Source: Marinobacter panjinensis
Lineage (GTDB): Bacteria > Pseudomonadota > Gammaproteobacteria > Pseudomonadales > Oleiphilaceae
NCBI RefSeq assembly: GCF_005298175.1
Contig: NZ_SZYH01000002.1
Span: 124,001 to 188,000 of the forward strand
Direction of reading: 5' to 3'
DNA length: 64,000 bases
The notes under the pieces are model-generated. The model was not told where the DNA came from. It made no database searches and worked only from the letters and a program-made list of their open reading frames with translations. This document shows positions 45,511 to 54,351 of the stretch, in pieces. How positions within the stretch are numbered: the stretch's first letter is position 1; the number at the start of each line of letters is the position of its first letter. The translations under genes and the position numbers were made by a program.

Positions 45511-46323
45511 TCAGCCCCCCTTGAACATCCGTGAGAAGAAACCCTTTTTCTGGGATGACATAAACCGGTGCTCACGCTCCTCACCCAACAGACGGGCAAC
45601 AGCATCATCATAGGCCTGCCCGGCGTCGCTGTCTTCCTCAAGAATCACCGGAAGCCCCTGGTTGGAGGCGTTCAGTACAATCTGTGATTCAGGAATCACG
45701 CCCAGCAGGGGGATAGCGAGGATTTCTTCCACGTCTGCCACCGACAGCATTTCGCCCCTGGCCACCCGGTCCGGGTTATAGCGGGTCAGTAGCAGGTGTT
45801 CCTTGACCGGATCCTGTCCCATTTCGGCGCGACGGGACTTGCTCTGCAGAATGCCCAGAATCCGGTCGGAGTCCCGCACCGAAGACACTTCCGGGTTGGT
45901 GACCACTACCGCTTCGTCAGCGTAGTACAGGGCCATCAGCGCGCCGTGCTCGATGCCGGCAGGGGAGTCGCAGACAATATAATCGAAGCGCTCGGACAGC
46001 TCGTTGATGACCTTCTCGACACCCTCTCTGGTCAGCGCCTCCTTCTCCCGGGTCTGGGATGCAGGGAGGATGTAGAGGGTATCAACCCGTTTGTCCCGGA
46101 TCAGGGCCTGGTTCAGCGTGGCTTCGCCCTGGATCACGTTCACGAAGTCGTACACCACCCTGCGTTCGCAGTTCATGATGAGATCCAGGTTGCGCAGGCC
46201 CACGTCAAAATCAATGACCACGGTCTTGTGGCCACGTTTTGCCAGCCCGGTGCTGATAGAGGCGCTGGTTGTGGTTTTACCTACGCCACCTTTTCCTGAG
46301 GTAACGACAATGATTCTAGCCAA
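45511..46323 (-). CDS. minD: Septum site-determining ATPase MinD
   Basis: Membrane-associated ParA-like ATPase that recruits MinC. The deviant Walker A is SGKGGVGKTT, and the C-terminus ends in the amphipathic membrane-targeting helix (KKGFFSRMFKGG). The start is a TTG at 46323 (LARIIVVTSGKGG) with AGGA 8 nt upstream. This gives 270 residues, as in E. coli. An in-frame ATG at 46353 would add ten residues absent from the family. Confidence 0.95.
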   Translation of the reverse strand: MARIIVVTSGKGGVGKTTTSASISTGLAKRGHKTVVIDFDVGLRNLDLIMNCERRVVYDFVNVIQGEATLNQALIRDKRVDTLYILPASQTREKEALTREGVEKVINELSERFDYIVCDSPAGIEHGALMALYYADEAVVVTNPEVSSVRDSDRILGILQSKSRRAEMGQDPVKEHLLLTRYNPDRVARGEMLSVADVEEILAIPLLGVIPESQIVLNASNQGLPVILEEDSDAGQAYDDAVARLLGEEREHRFMSSQKKGFFSRMFKGG

Positions 46324-46388
46324 GGTTGCATTCCTGTTTTGCAGTGGATTCATCGTTTTCCCCGCCTGTGCGGGTAGTTACGTTCTGA

Positions 46389-47153
46389 TCAGGCCTTTTC
46401 CAGTGGCGTTACCACCAGCAGGTCTTCCCTGAGCTGGATCTGGACGGCGGTTTTCCAGCCGTTGTCCTGAAGATCTTCGGAGATTTTATAGTGTCCGGCG
46501 ATGGACACAAGCTCTGCTTCAAGAGACTGACAGAATACCCGCGCGTGCTCGGCACCATGAATGCCTGCGAGGGCCCGGCCGCGTAGTGGTCCGTACACAT
46601 GGATGTTGCCCGCTGCCAGCACTTCAGCGCCGGCCTGTACTGGCGCAAGAATGATCAGGTCACCGTCCGGGGCGTATACCTGCTGGCCAGAGCGCACCGG
46701 CTGGTTGATGATTCTGGCGGGCGCGGGTTCGCCATGGTTTTCCACTCGTGGCGGTGTCGGGCTATCGATGGCCTCCGTGGTCTCAGTGTCCGGCCCGGTG
46801 TCGATTTCGCGGTCTCTCTGGTTGCCGCCAGGAAGCAGCGCCAGGGATGCGCCCCGCGCCAGTCGACGCTGGTCGTCGTTGCCGCCGCGCACGCCGATCA
46901 CATGAATATTGTGACGGCGGCAGGTTCCGATAATCTTGAAAAAATCCAGTTCGCTGCTCAGGCCCTCATACTTCTCGAGGCTGACGATCAGCGGAATATC
47001 CTTGAAAAAGCCCGGGGCCTGGCTGATTTTGTCCCGCAGAGTGCTTTCGAATTCCTCGTCGTCGAAGAAATACAGCTCCAGTGCCGTCATGGACACGCTG
47101 GCACTCTTGAGCTGGAAACATTGTTTTACCCCGGATACGGCGGTCTCGCTCAT
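46389..47153 (-). CDS. minC: Septum site-determining protein MinC
   Basis: Inhibitor of FtsZ polymerisation, 254 residues. It has an N-terminal FtsZ-binding domain, a Pro/Glu-rich linker, and a C-terminal beta-helix (YAPDGDLIILAPVQAGAEVL, HVYGPLRGRALAG) that binds MinD. Its ATG overlaps the hopJ stop by four bases. Confidence 0.94.
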   Translation of the reverse strand: MSETAVSGVKQCFQLKSASVSMTALELYFFDDEEFESTLRDKISQAPGFFKDIPLIVSLEKYEGLSSELDFFKIIGTCRRHNIHVIGVRGGNDDQRRLARGASLALLPGGNQRDREIDTGPDTETTEAIDSPTPPRVENHGEPAPARIINQPVRSGQQVYAPDGDLIILAPVQAGAEVLAAGNIHVYGPLRGRALAGIHGAEHARVFCQSLEAELVSIAGHYKISEDLQDNGWKTAVQIQLREDLLVVTPLEKA

Positions 47154-47539
47154 GGGTGGGTCTCTTCCGTGGTGTCGTCCTGAGTGGTAGCCGGGCGCTT
47201 GCGAAGTGCCGGGCCGTCAAAGCGGATACCGGACCAGCCGGTGCCGATAAACTGCCGGATATTACCGTGGCTCTCCCCCGCGGGCTCATCAAGAACCTGC
47301 CGGTAATGCTGCGCAAACAGGCGCAAGGTGTCTGCTTCGTTCAGGTTGCAGTACTGAGCCAGAGAAAATACCCGGCAGGAGCCGGCATTCTCGCCAGCGC
47401 CATTGTACAACGGCCCGTTGTGGAACCCGGTGGGCTGGTACTCGAAAAACCGGTCAATCAGGGCCAGGGTGTCGTCAAAGTCGCCGTGGCCGGCATCTAC
47501 GGACGCCAGGTGTATGCGAACCGCGTCATTGAGGTTCAT
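47150..47539 (-). CDS. HopJ-family protein
   Basis: Protein of 129 residues (MNLNDAVRIHLASVDAGHGD; FFEYQPTGFHNG; LAQYCNLNEADTLRLFAQHY) of the family named after the Pseudomonas HopJ type III effector. It has no secretion signal and sits in an operon with DUF1244 and minCDE, so a housekeeping cytoplasmic role is more likely than effector function. The ATG at 47539 overlaps the DUF1244 stop. A longer upstream frame inside DUF1244 is rejected. Confidence 0.85.
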   Translation of the reverse strand: MNLNDAVRIHLASVDAGHGDFDDTLALIDRFFEYQPTGFHNGPLYNGAGENAGSCRVFSLAQYCNLNEADTLRLFAQHYRQVLDEPAGESHGNIRQFIGTGWSGIRFDGPALRKRPATTQDDTTEETHP

Positions 47540-47817
47540 CAGCCGTGATCCCTCTTCGGGCCTTGCTGATAACGGGCTTTCCACTCCTCGTAAGGCATCC
47601 CGTAAACGATTTCGCGGGCCTCGGGATCGGATAGCTCGAAGCCTCTCTCCGTGGCTTCTGCGCGATACCATTTGGAGAGACAGTTGCGGCAGAATCCGGC
47701 CAGGTCCATCAGGTCAATATTCTGCACCTCGGTGTGTTCACGCAGGTGACTGACCAGTTTGCGAAACGCGGCGGCTTCGATTTCTGTCTGTGATTGTTCC
47801 GGGATAGGGTTCGTCAT
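47539..47817 (-). CDS. DUF1244 family protein
   Basis: Small protein of 92 residues with the conserved FRKLVSHLREHTEVQNIDLM, GFCRNCLSKWYRAEA and YGMPYEEWKARYQ of DUF1244. The CxxC in GFCRNCL could bind metal. It starts at an ATG with AGGTG upstream and is the first gene of a chain of overlapping genes leading through hopJ to minC. Function is unknown. Confidence 0.86.
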   Translation of the reverse strand: MTNPIPEQSQTEIEAAAFRKLVSHLREHTEVQNIDLMDLAGFCRNCLSKWYRAEATERGFELSDPEAREIVYGMPYEEWKARYQQGPKRDHG

Positions 47818-47892
47818 GGTCGCTTGCACCTGTTTATGGAGTTGACGTTGTGAGCTCCTGACATTCTCGGCATGTTACCGTAAGATACAAGG

Positions 47893-47908
47893 CTGTACAT
47901 ATGTACAG
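47893..47908 (+). promoter_or_regulatory. SOS box (LexA operator) upstream of dinB
   Basis: CTGTACATATGTACAG is a perfect 16-bp palindrome matching the gammaproteobacterial LexA consensus CTG-N10-CAG. It ends 23 bp before the dinB start, so LexA repression and DNA-damage induction are expected. Confidence 0.93.
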
Positions 47909-47931
47909 ATAATTTACTTGATTGAAGAGTC

Positions 47932-48996
47932 ATGGCCCAGCGCAAGATTATCCATGTAGATTGCGACTGTTTCTACGCCGCGGTGGAGATGCGGGACGAT
48001 CCATCCCTGGGCGACGTTCCCCTGGCGGTCGGTGGTGAGGGTGGCCGTGGCGTGGTCACCACCTGCAACTATAAAGCGAGGGCTTACGGGGTGCGGTCTG
48101 CCATGCCCGGTGGCGAGGCGCGGCGCCTTTGCCCGGGGCTGGTCACCGTACCGACCGATATGGCCCGCTACCGGGCGGTGTCGAAACAGGTGATGGCCAT
48201 TCTGCGGGACCTGACCGACCTGGTGGAGCCGCTATCTCTGGACGAGGCCTTTCTTGACGTCAGCGACGTCAGTGATCACAAGGGTAGCGCGACCCTGATG
48301 GCGCAGTATCTGCGGCAGCGGGTGAAGGACGAAGTGGGAATCACCATCTCTGCAGGGGTGGCTCCCAACAAATTTCTGGCAAAGATCGCCAGTGACTGGA
48401 AAAAGCCCGATGGCCTGTTTGTTATCCGCCCGCAGGACGTGGATGGCTTCGTGCAGGGCCTCAAAGTTGAAAAACTGTTCGGGGTCGGGCAGGTCACAGC
48501 CGGCAAACTCCATGGTTTGGGCGTTACGACCTGTGGTGACCTGCAGAACATTGCCGCCGAGGTCCTGCTGGAGAAATTTGGCAAGCAGGGCTATCGCCTG
48601 CGGGAAATGGCCTTTGGCCGGGATGACCGCGACGTGGTGGTGTCCCGCATTGCCAAATCCGTCAGCGTAGAGCGCACCTTTTCCCAGGATCTTCCCGACA
48701 AGCGCGCCTGCGAGTCGGTTATGGCGTCACTGGTGGCAGACTTGAATCTGAGGCTCAACCGCAAGGCCGCCCGCAAGCCCATCCACAAGCTGTTCATAAA
48801 GATCCGCTACAGCGACTTTTCCACTCACACCCTGGAGCGGGTTCGGGAGCAGATCCGGGAGCCCGGGCTGGAAGATTACCAGCCACTGCTGGATGAACTG
48901 GTTACCGATACAGGGCGCCCGGTGCGTCTGCTGGGGCTTGGGGTCAGGTTCCGCAACGACGAGTCGCCGGTTATGCAGTTGCGGCTGTTCGACTGA
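47932..48996 (+). CDS. dinB: DNA polymerase IV
   Basis: Y-family translesion polymerase of 354 residues. Catalytic acidic residues lie in [12 protein letters not shown] and [10 protein letters not shown], and the steric-gate region and little-finger domain ([12 protein letters not shown]) are present. The C-terminus ends MQLRLFD, a beta-clamp-binding motif of QLxLF type. It is controlled by the SOS box at 47893 and divergent from the DUF1244-min operon. Confidence 0.95.
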   Translation: MAQRKIIHVDCDCFYAAVEMRDDPSLGDVPLAVGGEGGRGVVTTCNYKARAYGVRSAMPGGEARRLCPGLVTVPTDMARYRAVSKQVMAILRDLTDLVEPLSLDEAFLDVSDVSDHKGSATLMAQYLRQRVKDEVGITISAGVAPNKFLAKIASDWKKPDGLFVIRPQDVDGFVQGLKVEKLFGVGQVTAGKLHGLGVTTCGDLQNIAAEVLLEKFGKQGYRLREMAFGRDDRDVVVSRIAKSVSVERTFSQDLPDKRACESVMASLVADLNLRLNRKAARKPIHKLFIKIRYSDFSTHTLERVREQIREPGLEDYQPLLDELVTDTGRPVRLLGLGVRFRNDESPVMQLRLFD

Positions 48997-49078
48997 CCCG
49001 TAAAAGAAGGTTTGGCCGTTATTTGGCTGTTTTAGTTCAGGGTGCTATCTTTTTAACAGGGCACACGGAGCCTGAACT

Positions 49079-51205
49079 ATGGACAGTTTATTGGCCTCTG
49101 AAGCCTTCGAGTTCGGACTCGGGGCTTTTTTTGTCATATTTCATGCTTATGGCCGGTTCAACACACCGGTATCCAACCGCAGCTCCACCACTCGATGGCG
49201 CTTCAATGGTTGCTTTGTGTTGTATTCCGGCGCCCTGGTGCTGATCTACTGGCTGGTTACGTTCTTTGCCTGGGTATCGCCGGAAGTGGTTGACCGGATA
49301 CTGCCACTGCTGGGATGGCCCGCTGGATCCGAGATGGAGGGTGGCGACCTCTTCCGTAGCCCGCTGACGATTGCACTGATTTTCACCGCGTTGCTGCCGA
49401 ACTTTCCGGTGCTGAAGAAAGTAGACCATAAGCTGCTGCAGATATTCTGGGACCTGGCGGAAATACCCGGGCACGCGGTCAAGCTTGCCCATCAGATGTA
49501 CCGTGCCCCTTACCATATTTTTCCGATGAAATTTGACGAGATGGAGCGGGATGCCAAGGCCTTTGACATTCCTGCAAATCGTGGCGAGTTAACAGATGAC
49601 CATGCCTCTCCGGCCTTCGCCTGGGCAACGGCCTGGTCATTGATCAATGAGGTAAGGCATTGGCACGAAGGCCGCTCGCGCTATCACCGTTTTATACAGG
49701 AGCGAGAGGGCGAGTATGAGGCCCTGAGTATGGAGTTCACCACGCTCAGCTCACGAATTGCCGCTTATTATCGACGGCTGGAGGAGCTGGGAGGGCGCCC
49801 GCAGCGTATCGAAAAAGACCTCAGGGATTCCTTGGTGAGCGACGGGCGCGACCTGTTCATGAGGCTGTGTCGCCTTCTGGCCCATGCAGTGCTGGACATC
49901 GAGATCGGACCGGGAGCACGTCGGCGCGCACTGGAAACCTTCGGGTTCGAAGTTCCGGACGATGAACCGGAATCGCTTGGCATGGCAAAGCTGCTACAGG
50001 TTGTTGCGATTGCAATGGCGGCTTTTATGGCGGTGTCATTTATCCGCTACACCATCGAGGGGGGGAATGGAGCGCCTTTCGGGACCGTCGTATTCTTCGC
50101 GCTATTGATGGGGGCCAATTTTGGCGTATCGGCTCACGCCGGCACATTTCCCAAAAGCCGCTGGCGATTTGCCGATATCGAGGCAAACCGCAGCCGTCCT
50201 TGGAGTGGCTATGTTTTCTCTGGCGTCCTGGCAGTCGGTGCCAGTCTGGTTGTGATCTCCGCGTTGCGGTTCACCCGTTACGTTTTTGACGGCAAGACTT
50301 ATCAGGCAGGGTTTGACCAACTGGTTGTCGACCTTTCCTGGTCCTTTCCCTACCTGTTCCTCTCGTTTGCCATAGGGTTCGGTGTTGCCTGGGTTTGTGA
50401 TACTGAATGGCGGCGTTGGCCGGCCCGCTACAGGCGATGGCTTGATGCGTTGGCCCTGGGCATCATCGGTGTTGTCGGTGCCTATATCTGTTACAGCGCC
50501 ATGCATGGTTTTCCCCCGTTCGAGGGAACCAAGGCGCCCCAGTTCCGGGATGCGAGTGTCGCGGGTGTAGTGCAGTTCATTGTCCAGAGTACGGTGGCCG
50601 CCGCGCTGATTGGTGCATTGGTCCCTGGTTGGTATCGGCAAAACCGCTATCGCAGTCCGGTTCAACGGGTTTGTCGTTATATTGATCGCAACAGCCATGA
50701 CTTGAGGATCGAGGCGGGTAAGCTGGCACCCTTCATGTTGAAAAACCTGCTGACGAAAGTTGCTGCGTCGTCTGCTATGGCTGATGGACTGCTGGATCAT
50801 GCCGAGCGGGATGTTCTGCGGGACACGCTTAACAAAATGGCAGAACATAACCTGCTGGATTTCACGGTAGACGCCGGAATGGAAGAGATGATGCAGCAGG
50901 TCGAGCGCTGGCGTGAGGAGGACGCGGAAGAGTTGAGAAACGAGATGCTACAAGCATTACAGATGCTGAGAGGTAGCGAGTATCTGGCGGGGCTGATGGT
51001 TCAGTTGAGTGCAGCCACCGGGTATGCGGACGGCGTGTTCCAGGTACCGGAACAGTACATTCTGGAGTGCATCGCCAGGGCTCTGAATCTTGACCCCCAG
51101 AGCGAGCTTGCAGCCTGTAGCCTCTGCCGGGGATGGGTGGGGCCCGGGCCGGGCGTTACTGTTCAGGCTGCAAGCAGGACCGACAGCGGCTCGCCAATGG
51201 TGTAG
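49079..51205 (+). CDS. Large uncharacterised membrane protein with TerB-like C-terminus
   Basis: I do not recognise this 708-residue protein. It has two N-terminal helix pairs (about 5-22, 45-70), a hydrophilic section with long helices (about 150-270), then a second block of six to seven membrane segments (about 305-530), and a cytoplasmic C-terminal domain of about 150 residues. The C-terminal part has two copies of a helical pattern with acidic residues (SAMADGLLDHAERDVLR, ATGYADGVFQVPEQYIL) resembling TerB/DjlA-like domains. It has normal base composition and a good start (GGAG upstream). Its last 43 bp overlap the convergent PAP2 gene. Confidence 0.78.
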   Translation: MDSLLASEAFEFGLGAFFVIFHAYGRFNTPVSNRSSTTRWRFNGCFVLYSGALVLIYWLVTFFAWVSPEVVDRILPLLGWPAGSEMEGGDLFRSPLTIALIFTALLPNFPVLKKVDHKLLQIFWDLAEIPGHAVKLAHQMYRAPYHIFPMKFDEMERDAKAFDIPANRGELTDDHASPAFAWATAWSLINEVRHWHEGRSRYHRFIQEREGEYEALSMEFTTLSSRIAAYYRRLEELGGRPQRIEKDLRDSLVSDGRDLFMRLCRLLAHAVLDIEIGPGARRRALETFGFEVPDDEPESLGMAKLLQVVAIAMAAFMAVSFIRYTIEGGNGAPFGTVVFFALLMGANFGVSAHAGTFPKSRWRFADIEANRSRPWSGYVFSGVLAVGASLVVISALRFTRYVFDGKTYQAGFDQLVVDLSWSFPYLFLSFAIGFGVAWVCDTEWRRWPARYRRWLDALALGIIGVVGAYICYSAMHGFPPFEGTKAPQFRDASVAGVVQFIVQSTVAAALIGALVPGWYRQNRYRSPVQRVCRYIDRNSHDLRIEAGKLAPFMLKNLLTKVAASSAMADGLLDHAERDVLRDTLNKMAEHNLLDFTVDAGMEEMMQQVERWREEDAEELRNEMLQALQMLRGSEYLAGLMVQLSAATGYADGVFQVPEQYILECIARALNLDPQSELAACSLCRGWVGPGPGVTVQAASRTDSGSPMV

Positions 51206-51735
51206 ACCGAAACCAGACCCAGGCTACCGCCAATCAGGGCTCCGGCGGCGACGTCACTGGGGTAGTGCAGCCCCAGTACCACACGGGAAGTGGCGACGCT
51301 CAGGGTAAATGGCAGGAGCAGCCAGGCCAGCTCTGGCGTGGTCATGGCCAGCACAGTATTGAAGCAGACAGCGTGTAATGTGTGGCCGGAGGGAAAGCTG
51401 TACCGGTCAAGGGGTGGAGTGCCGCAGTTGATGGATGGGAATGAAATGAATGGCCGCTCGCGGATCAGCCAGCGTTTCAACAGCTTGTAGCTGATGGTGC
51501 AGGTCAGCCCGGTGATCACCATCAGCAATGCGATGGCCATCCCGTTTTGCGGCCTGATCAATGGCATGGCCAGGATTACCAGATACCACAGCCAGCCGTC
51601 GCCCAACCGGCTCACTGCCTGGAAGTACCCCTGAACCGGGCGGAACCTCAGGCTACGGTTGATGGACTGGCAGAAGGCAAACTCCCTCTGATCCACCAAG
51701 CTAAAGAAGCGAGATGCTTTGGTGTTTGAGGGCAT
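51163..51735 (-). CDS. PAP2-family membrane phosphatase
   Basis: Integral membrane phosphatase of 190 residues with all three PAP2 motifs: KRWLIRERP (KX6RP), PSGH, and SRVVLGLHYPSD (SRX5HX3D). Such enzymes dephosphorylate phosphatidate, undecaprenyl pyrophosphate or similar lipids. It starts 35 bp inside the end of the glycosyltransferase gene, so the two are translationally linked and likely to share a pathway. A role making diacylglycerol for glycosylation is my inference. The C-terminal 14 or so codons overlap the convergent membrane-protein gene. Confidence 0.88.
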   Translation of the reverse strand: MPSNTKASRFFSLVDQREFAFCQSINRSLRFRPVQGYFQAVSRLGDGWLWYLVILAMPLIRPQNGMAIALLMVITGLTCTISYKLLKRWLIRERPFISFPSINCGTPPLDRYSFPSGHTLHAVCFNTVLAMTTPELAWLLLPFTLSVATSRVVLGLHYPSDVAAGALIGGSLGLVSVYTIGEPLSVLLAA

Positions 51736-52942
51736 TGTGGTGAGTCCTTTGTGGCTGGTTCAGTATCAGACGCTCGAACTGATCGATCTGTGCCGCCCAG
51801 TCCAGTTCCAGTGCATCCAGGCGCGCCTGGGCACGAATTTTGTTCATCAGTGTTGGCTGATCAGCCAGTCGCAGGGCGTGGTCTACAAAGCCCTCGTCGT
51901 CAAGCAGGTGGGCTTTCATGCCGTTGTCCTCGTGGCGAATATGCTCGCTGGCGGCAGCATCATCAAAAGCAACGACAGCGAGGCCGCTGGCCATGGCTTC
52001 GGTGACCACATTTCCAAAGGTGTCGGTTTTGCTGGGAAACAGGAAAATATCACCGGATGCATAATGCCGGGCCAGGTCCTCGCCCCGGCGGGTGCCGGCA
52101 AAAACATAGTCCGGATGGCGCTCGGCCAGACGCTTGCGCATCGGCCCATCACCCACCAGGATGAATCTGGCGTTGGGATGCAAGCCTCGAATGCGCTCGA
52201 AGCAGGACACGGCCATTCGCAGGTTCTTCTCCGGGGCCAGTCGGCCGACATAGAGAACAGCCCGGTCGTTGGGTTGCAGCCCCCATTGTTGTCGCAATGC
52301 CGGGTCGCGCTTGTGAGGCGCAAAACGCCTGCAGTCGACGCCACGGCTCCAGACAGAGGTAGGGTGAATGCCCATGTCGGCAGTGGTGCGGGCTATTTTC
52401 CGGGTGGGCACCAGGGTAAGGGCGGTCCGGTTGTGGAACCAGCGGCCGTATGCGCACAGCAGTTTTTCCAGAAAGCCGGCGCCGTAATAGCGGCTGTAGG
52501 CATGGAAGTTGGTGTGAAAACCGGAGCTGACCGGTATGCCCGCCTTCCGGGCCGCTGAAACCGCGACAACACCAAGGGGGCCCTGAGTCGCTACATAGAC
52601 TGCGTCGGGGCACTGGCGCCTCCAGAGAGAGGCCAGGTATGCGGCGCGGGCGATTCCGAATCGTAATTCGCCATAACCCGGAAGTGGCAGGCCGGTAACG
52701 ACATACTCCTGCGAGAACAGGCATTCACCTGCTTCGGAGAACTCGCCTTTTGCCTCATGGCCCTGGCGAGGGCGGAATACCGTTACCCGGTGCCCGCGCC
52801 GCGTCAGCCCCAGGCACAGATATCGGAGGGTGTTGGCCACGCCATTGATTTCCGGAGGAAAGGTCTCGGAAACGATGGTAATGTGAAGCCTGCGCCCTGG
52901 GGCCTGGGTGGTTCCGGTCACGATGTTTCCTGCGCTGTGCAT
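51701..52942 (-). CDS. Glycosyltransferase family 4 (GT-B fold)
   Basis: Glycosyltransferase of about 413 residues, similar to GDP-mannose-dependent alpha-mannosyltransferases and SqdX-like lipid glycosyltransferases. The N-terminal LHITIVSETFPPEINGVA and the C-terminal GT4 block with LFPSKTDTFGNVVTEAMASG (conserved Glu) are present, plus VGRLAPEKNL. No membrane helices. I chose ATG 52942 with GAGG 7 nt upstream; ATG 52948 or GTG 52921 (AGGAA upstream) are alternatives. The gene is preceded by a Pho-box-like array at 52971-52998 and overlaps a PAP2 phosphatase gene. The acceptor may be a lipid such as diacylglycerol; this is not proven. Confidence 0.86.
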   Translation of the reverse strand: MHSAGNIVTGTTQAPGRRLHITIVSETFPPEINGVANTLRYLCLGLTRRGHRVTVFRPRQGHEAKGEFSEAGECLFSQEYVVTGLPLPGYGELRFGIARAAYLASLWRRQCPDAVYVATQGPLGVVAVSAARKAGIPVSSGFHTNFHAYSRYYGAGFLEKLLCAYGRWFHNRTALTLVPTRKIARTTADMGIHPTSVWSRGVDCRRFAPHKRDPALRQQWGLQPNDRAVLYVGRLAPEKNLRMAVSCFERIRGLHPNARFILVGDGPMRKRLAERHPDYVFAGTRRGEDLARHYASGDIFLFPSKTDTFGNVVTEAMASGLAVVAFDDAAASEHIRHEDNGMKAHLLDDEGFVDHALRLADQPTLMNKIRAQARLDALELDWAAQIDQFERLILNQPQRTHHNALKHQSISLL

Positions 52943-52970
52943 TTTCATGCCTCTACTATGGAAATCCGGC

Positions 52971-52998
52971 ATGACAGTTCCGGGACACTTTCGTGACA
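52971..52998 (-). promoter_or_regulatory. Candidate Pho box, three 11-bp repeats, upstream of GT4-PAP2
   Basis: On the minus strand, TGTCAC, TGTCCC and TGTCAT start exactly 11 bp apart (52998, 52987, 52976) with A-containing spacers (GAAAG, GGAAC). This is the geometry of PhoB boxes (consensus CTGTCAT repeats with 11-bp period). A weak -10 (CATAGT, 52960-52955) lies 10 nt further on, as expected for Pho-activated promoters that lack a -35. Confidence 0.6.
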
Positions 52999-53058
52999 AT
53001 CCCTTTACCCTTTCAGCGATCGACTCTTTACCTTTTCATCATCGAATATGGAGGAAGC

Positions 53059-54096
53059 ATGAAAACCCGCAAATTGGGCAGGACCGATATTGATGTCAGC
53101 GAGATCTGCCTGGGCACCATGACCTGGGGGGAGCAGAACACTGAGCAGCAGGCGTTCGAACAACTGGATCTGGCAACAGCCGAAGGCGTCAATTTTATTG
53201 ACGCGGCCGAGATGTACCCGGTGCCGCCACGGCCTGAAACGCAGGGGCTGACGGAAACGTATCTGGGTAACTGGCTGGCGAAACGCGGGCGCAGGGATGA
53301 TCTGGTGATTGCCTCCAAGGTGGCCGGGCCGGGTAATGGCCTGACGTATCTGCGGCATGGACCCCGCCTGACCCGGGACCATATCCGCCAGGCCTGCGAA
53401 GACAGCCTGCGCCGGCTCAAGACGGACTATATCGACCTCTACCAGGTGCATTGGCCGGACCGAAATGCCAACTTTTTTGGCAAGCTTGGCTATAAGCACA
53501 ATGCGGATGAGCAGGCCACGCCCATTGAGGAAACGCTCGAGTCGCTGGCTGAACTGGTGAAGGAAGGCAAGGTCCGCCAGATTGGCCTGTCCAATGAAAC
53601 ACCCTGGGGAACCAGTGAGTACCTGCGCCTTTCCCGGGAGCGCAACTGGCCCCGGATTGTCAGCGTTCAGAACCCCTACAATTTGCTCAACCGTACCTTT
53701 GAAGTGGGAATGGCGGAAATCGCCTGTCGCGAAGAGGTCGGTCTGCTGGCTTATTCGCCCCTGGCATTCGGTATGCTCTCCGGCAAATACCTGGATGGCA
53801 AACGCCCCGAGGGCGCCCGGATGACCCTGTTTGAGCGGTTCACCCGATACACCAGCGGCCGGGGTGCCGACGCTACCCGGGCCTATGTGGACCTCGCGGC
53901 CAGCCATGGGCTTTCCCCGGTGCAGATGGCGCTTGCCTATGTCACCAGCCGTGATTTTGTCACCAGCAATATTATCGGAGCCACCACCCTTGACCAGCTT
54001 CGGGAAAATCTGGGATCGACGTCTGTTTCCCTGGATGATGATGTGCTTGAGGCGATTGAAGACCTTAACAGGGAGTACACCTACCCCTGCCCGTAG
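53059..54096 (+). CDS. tas: NADP(H)-dependent aldo-keto reductase Tas
   Basis: Aldo-keto reductase of 345 residues, nearly the length of E. coli Tas (346), and strongly similar across MYPVPPRPETQGLTETYLGN and QNPYNLLNRTFEVGMAE. The catalytic tetrad is visible as Asp and Tyr in DAAEMYP, Lys in ASKVAG and His in QVHWPD. The ATG follows GGAGGAAG. It is divergent from the glycosyltransferase gene. In E. coli, Tas suppresses a tyrosine requirement; the physiological substrate is not known. Confidence 0.92.
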   Translation: MKTRKLGRTDIDVSEICLGTMTWGEQNTEQQAFEQLDLATAEGVNFIDAAEMYPVPPRPETQGLTETYLGNWLAKRGRRDDLVIASKVAGPGNGLTYLRHGPRLTRDHIRQACEDSLRRLKTDYIDLYQVHWPDRNANFFGKLGYKHNADEQATPIEETLESLAELVKEGKVRQIGLSNETPWGTSEYLRLSRERNWPRIVSVQNPYNLLNRTFEVGMAEIACREEVGLLAYSPLAFGMLSGKYLDGKRPEGARMTLFERFTRYTSGRGADATRAYVDLAASHGLSPVQMALAYVTSRDFVTSNIIGATTLDQLRENLGSTSVSLDDDVLEAIEDLNREYTYPCP

Positions 54097-54351
54097 CAGT
54101 GCCGGGGTTACGGTTCCTTGATAGTCAGTTTTCCGGCACCTGCTATCTCATGTCGTTAAAAGATACGGGATAGCGGCCATGATTACAGTCTGAAACTGAA
54201 ATAGATGACTTTTTGACAAAACCATTGCGGTTCCGTGACAAAAAGGCGTCATAAGTGTGTGCGAAATCACATATTTCTGGCCATTAATCATTAGACTTAA
54301 GCATTACGTGACAGTAGACTTCCGTTTCGCTAACAGGCTGCCAGAATAATC

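Noticed and set aside
47150..47539. HopJ as a secreted virulence effector
   Set aside because: No secretion signal or type III genes are visible, and the gene is embedded in the min operon.
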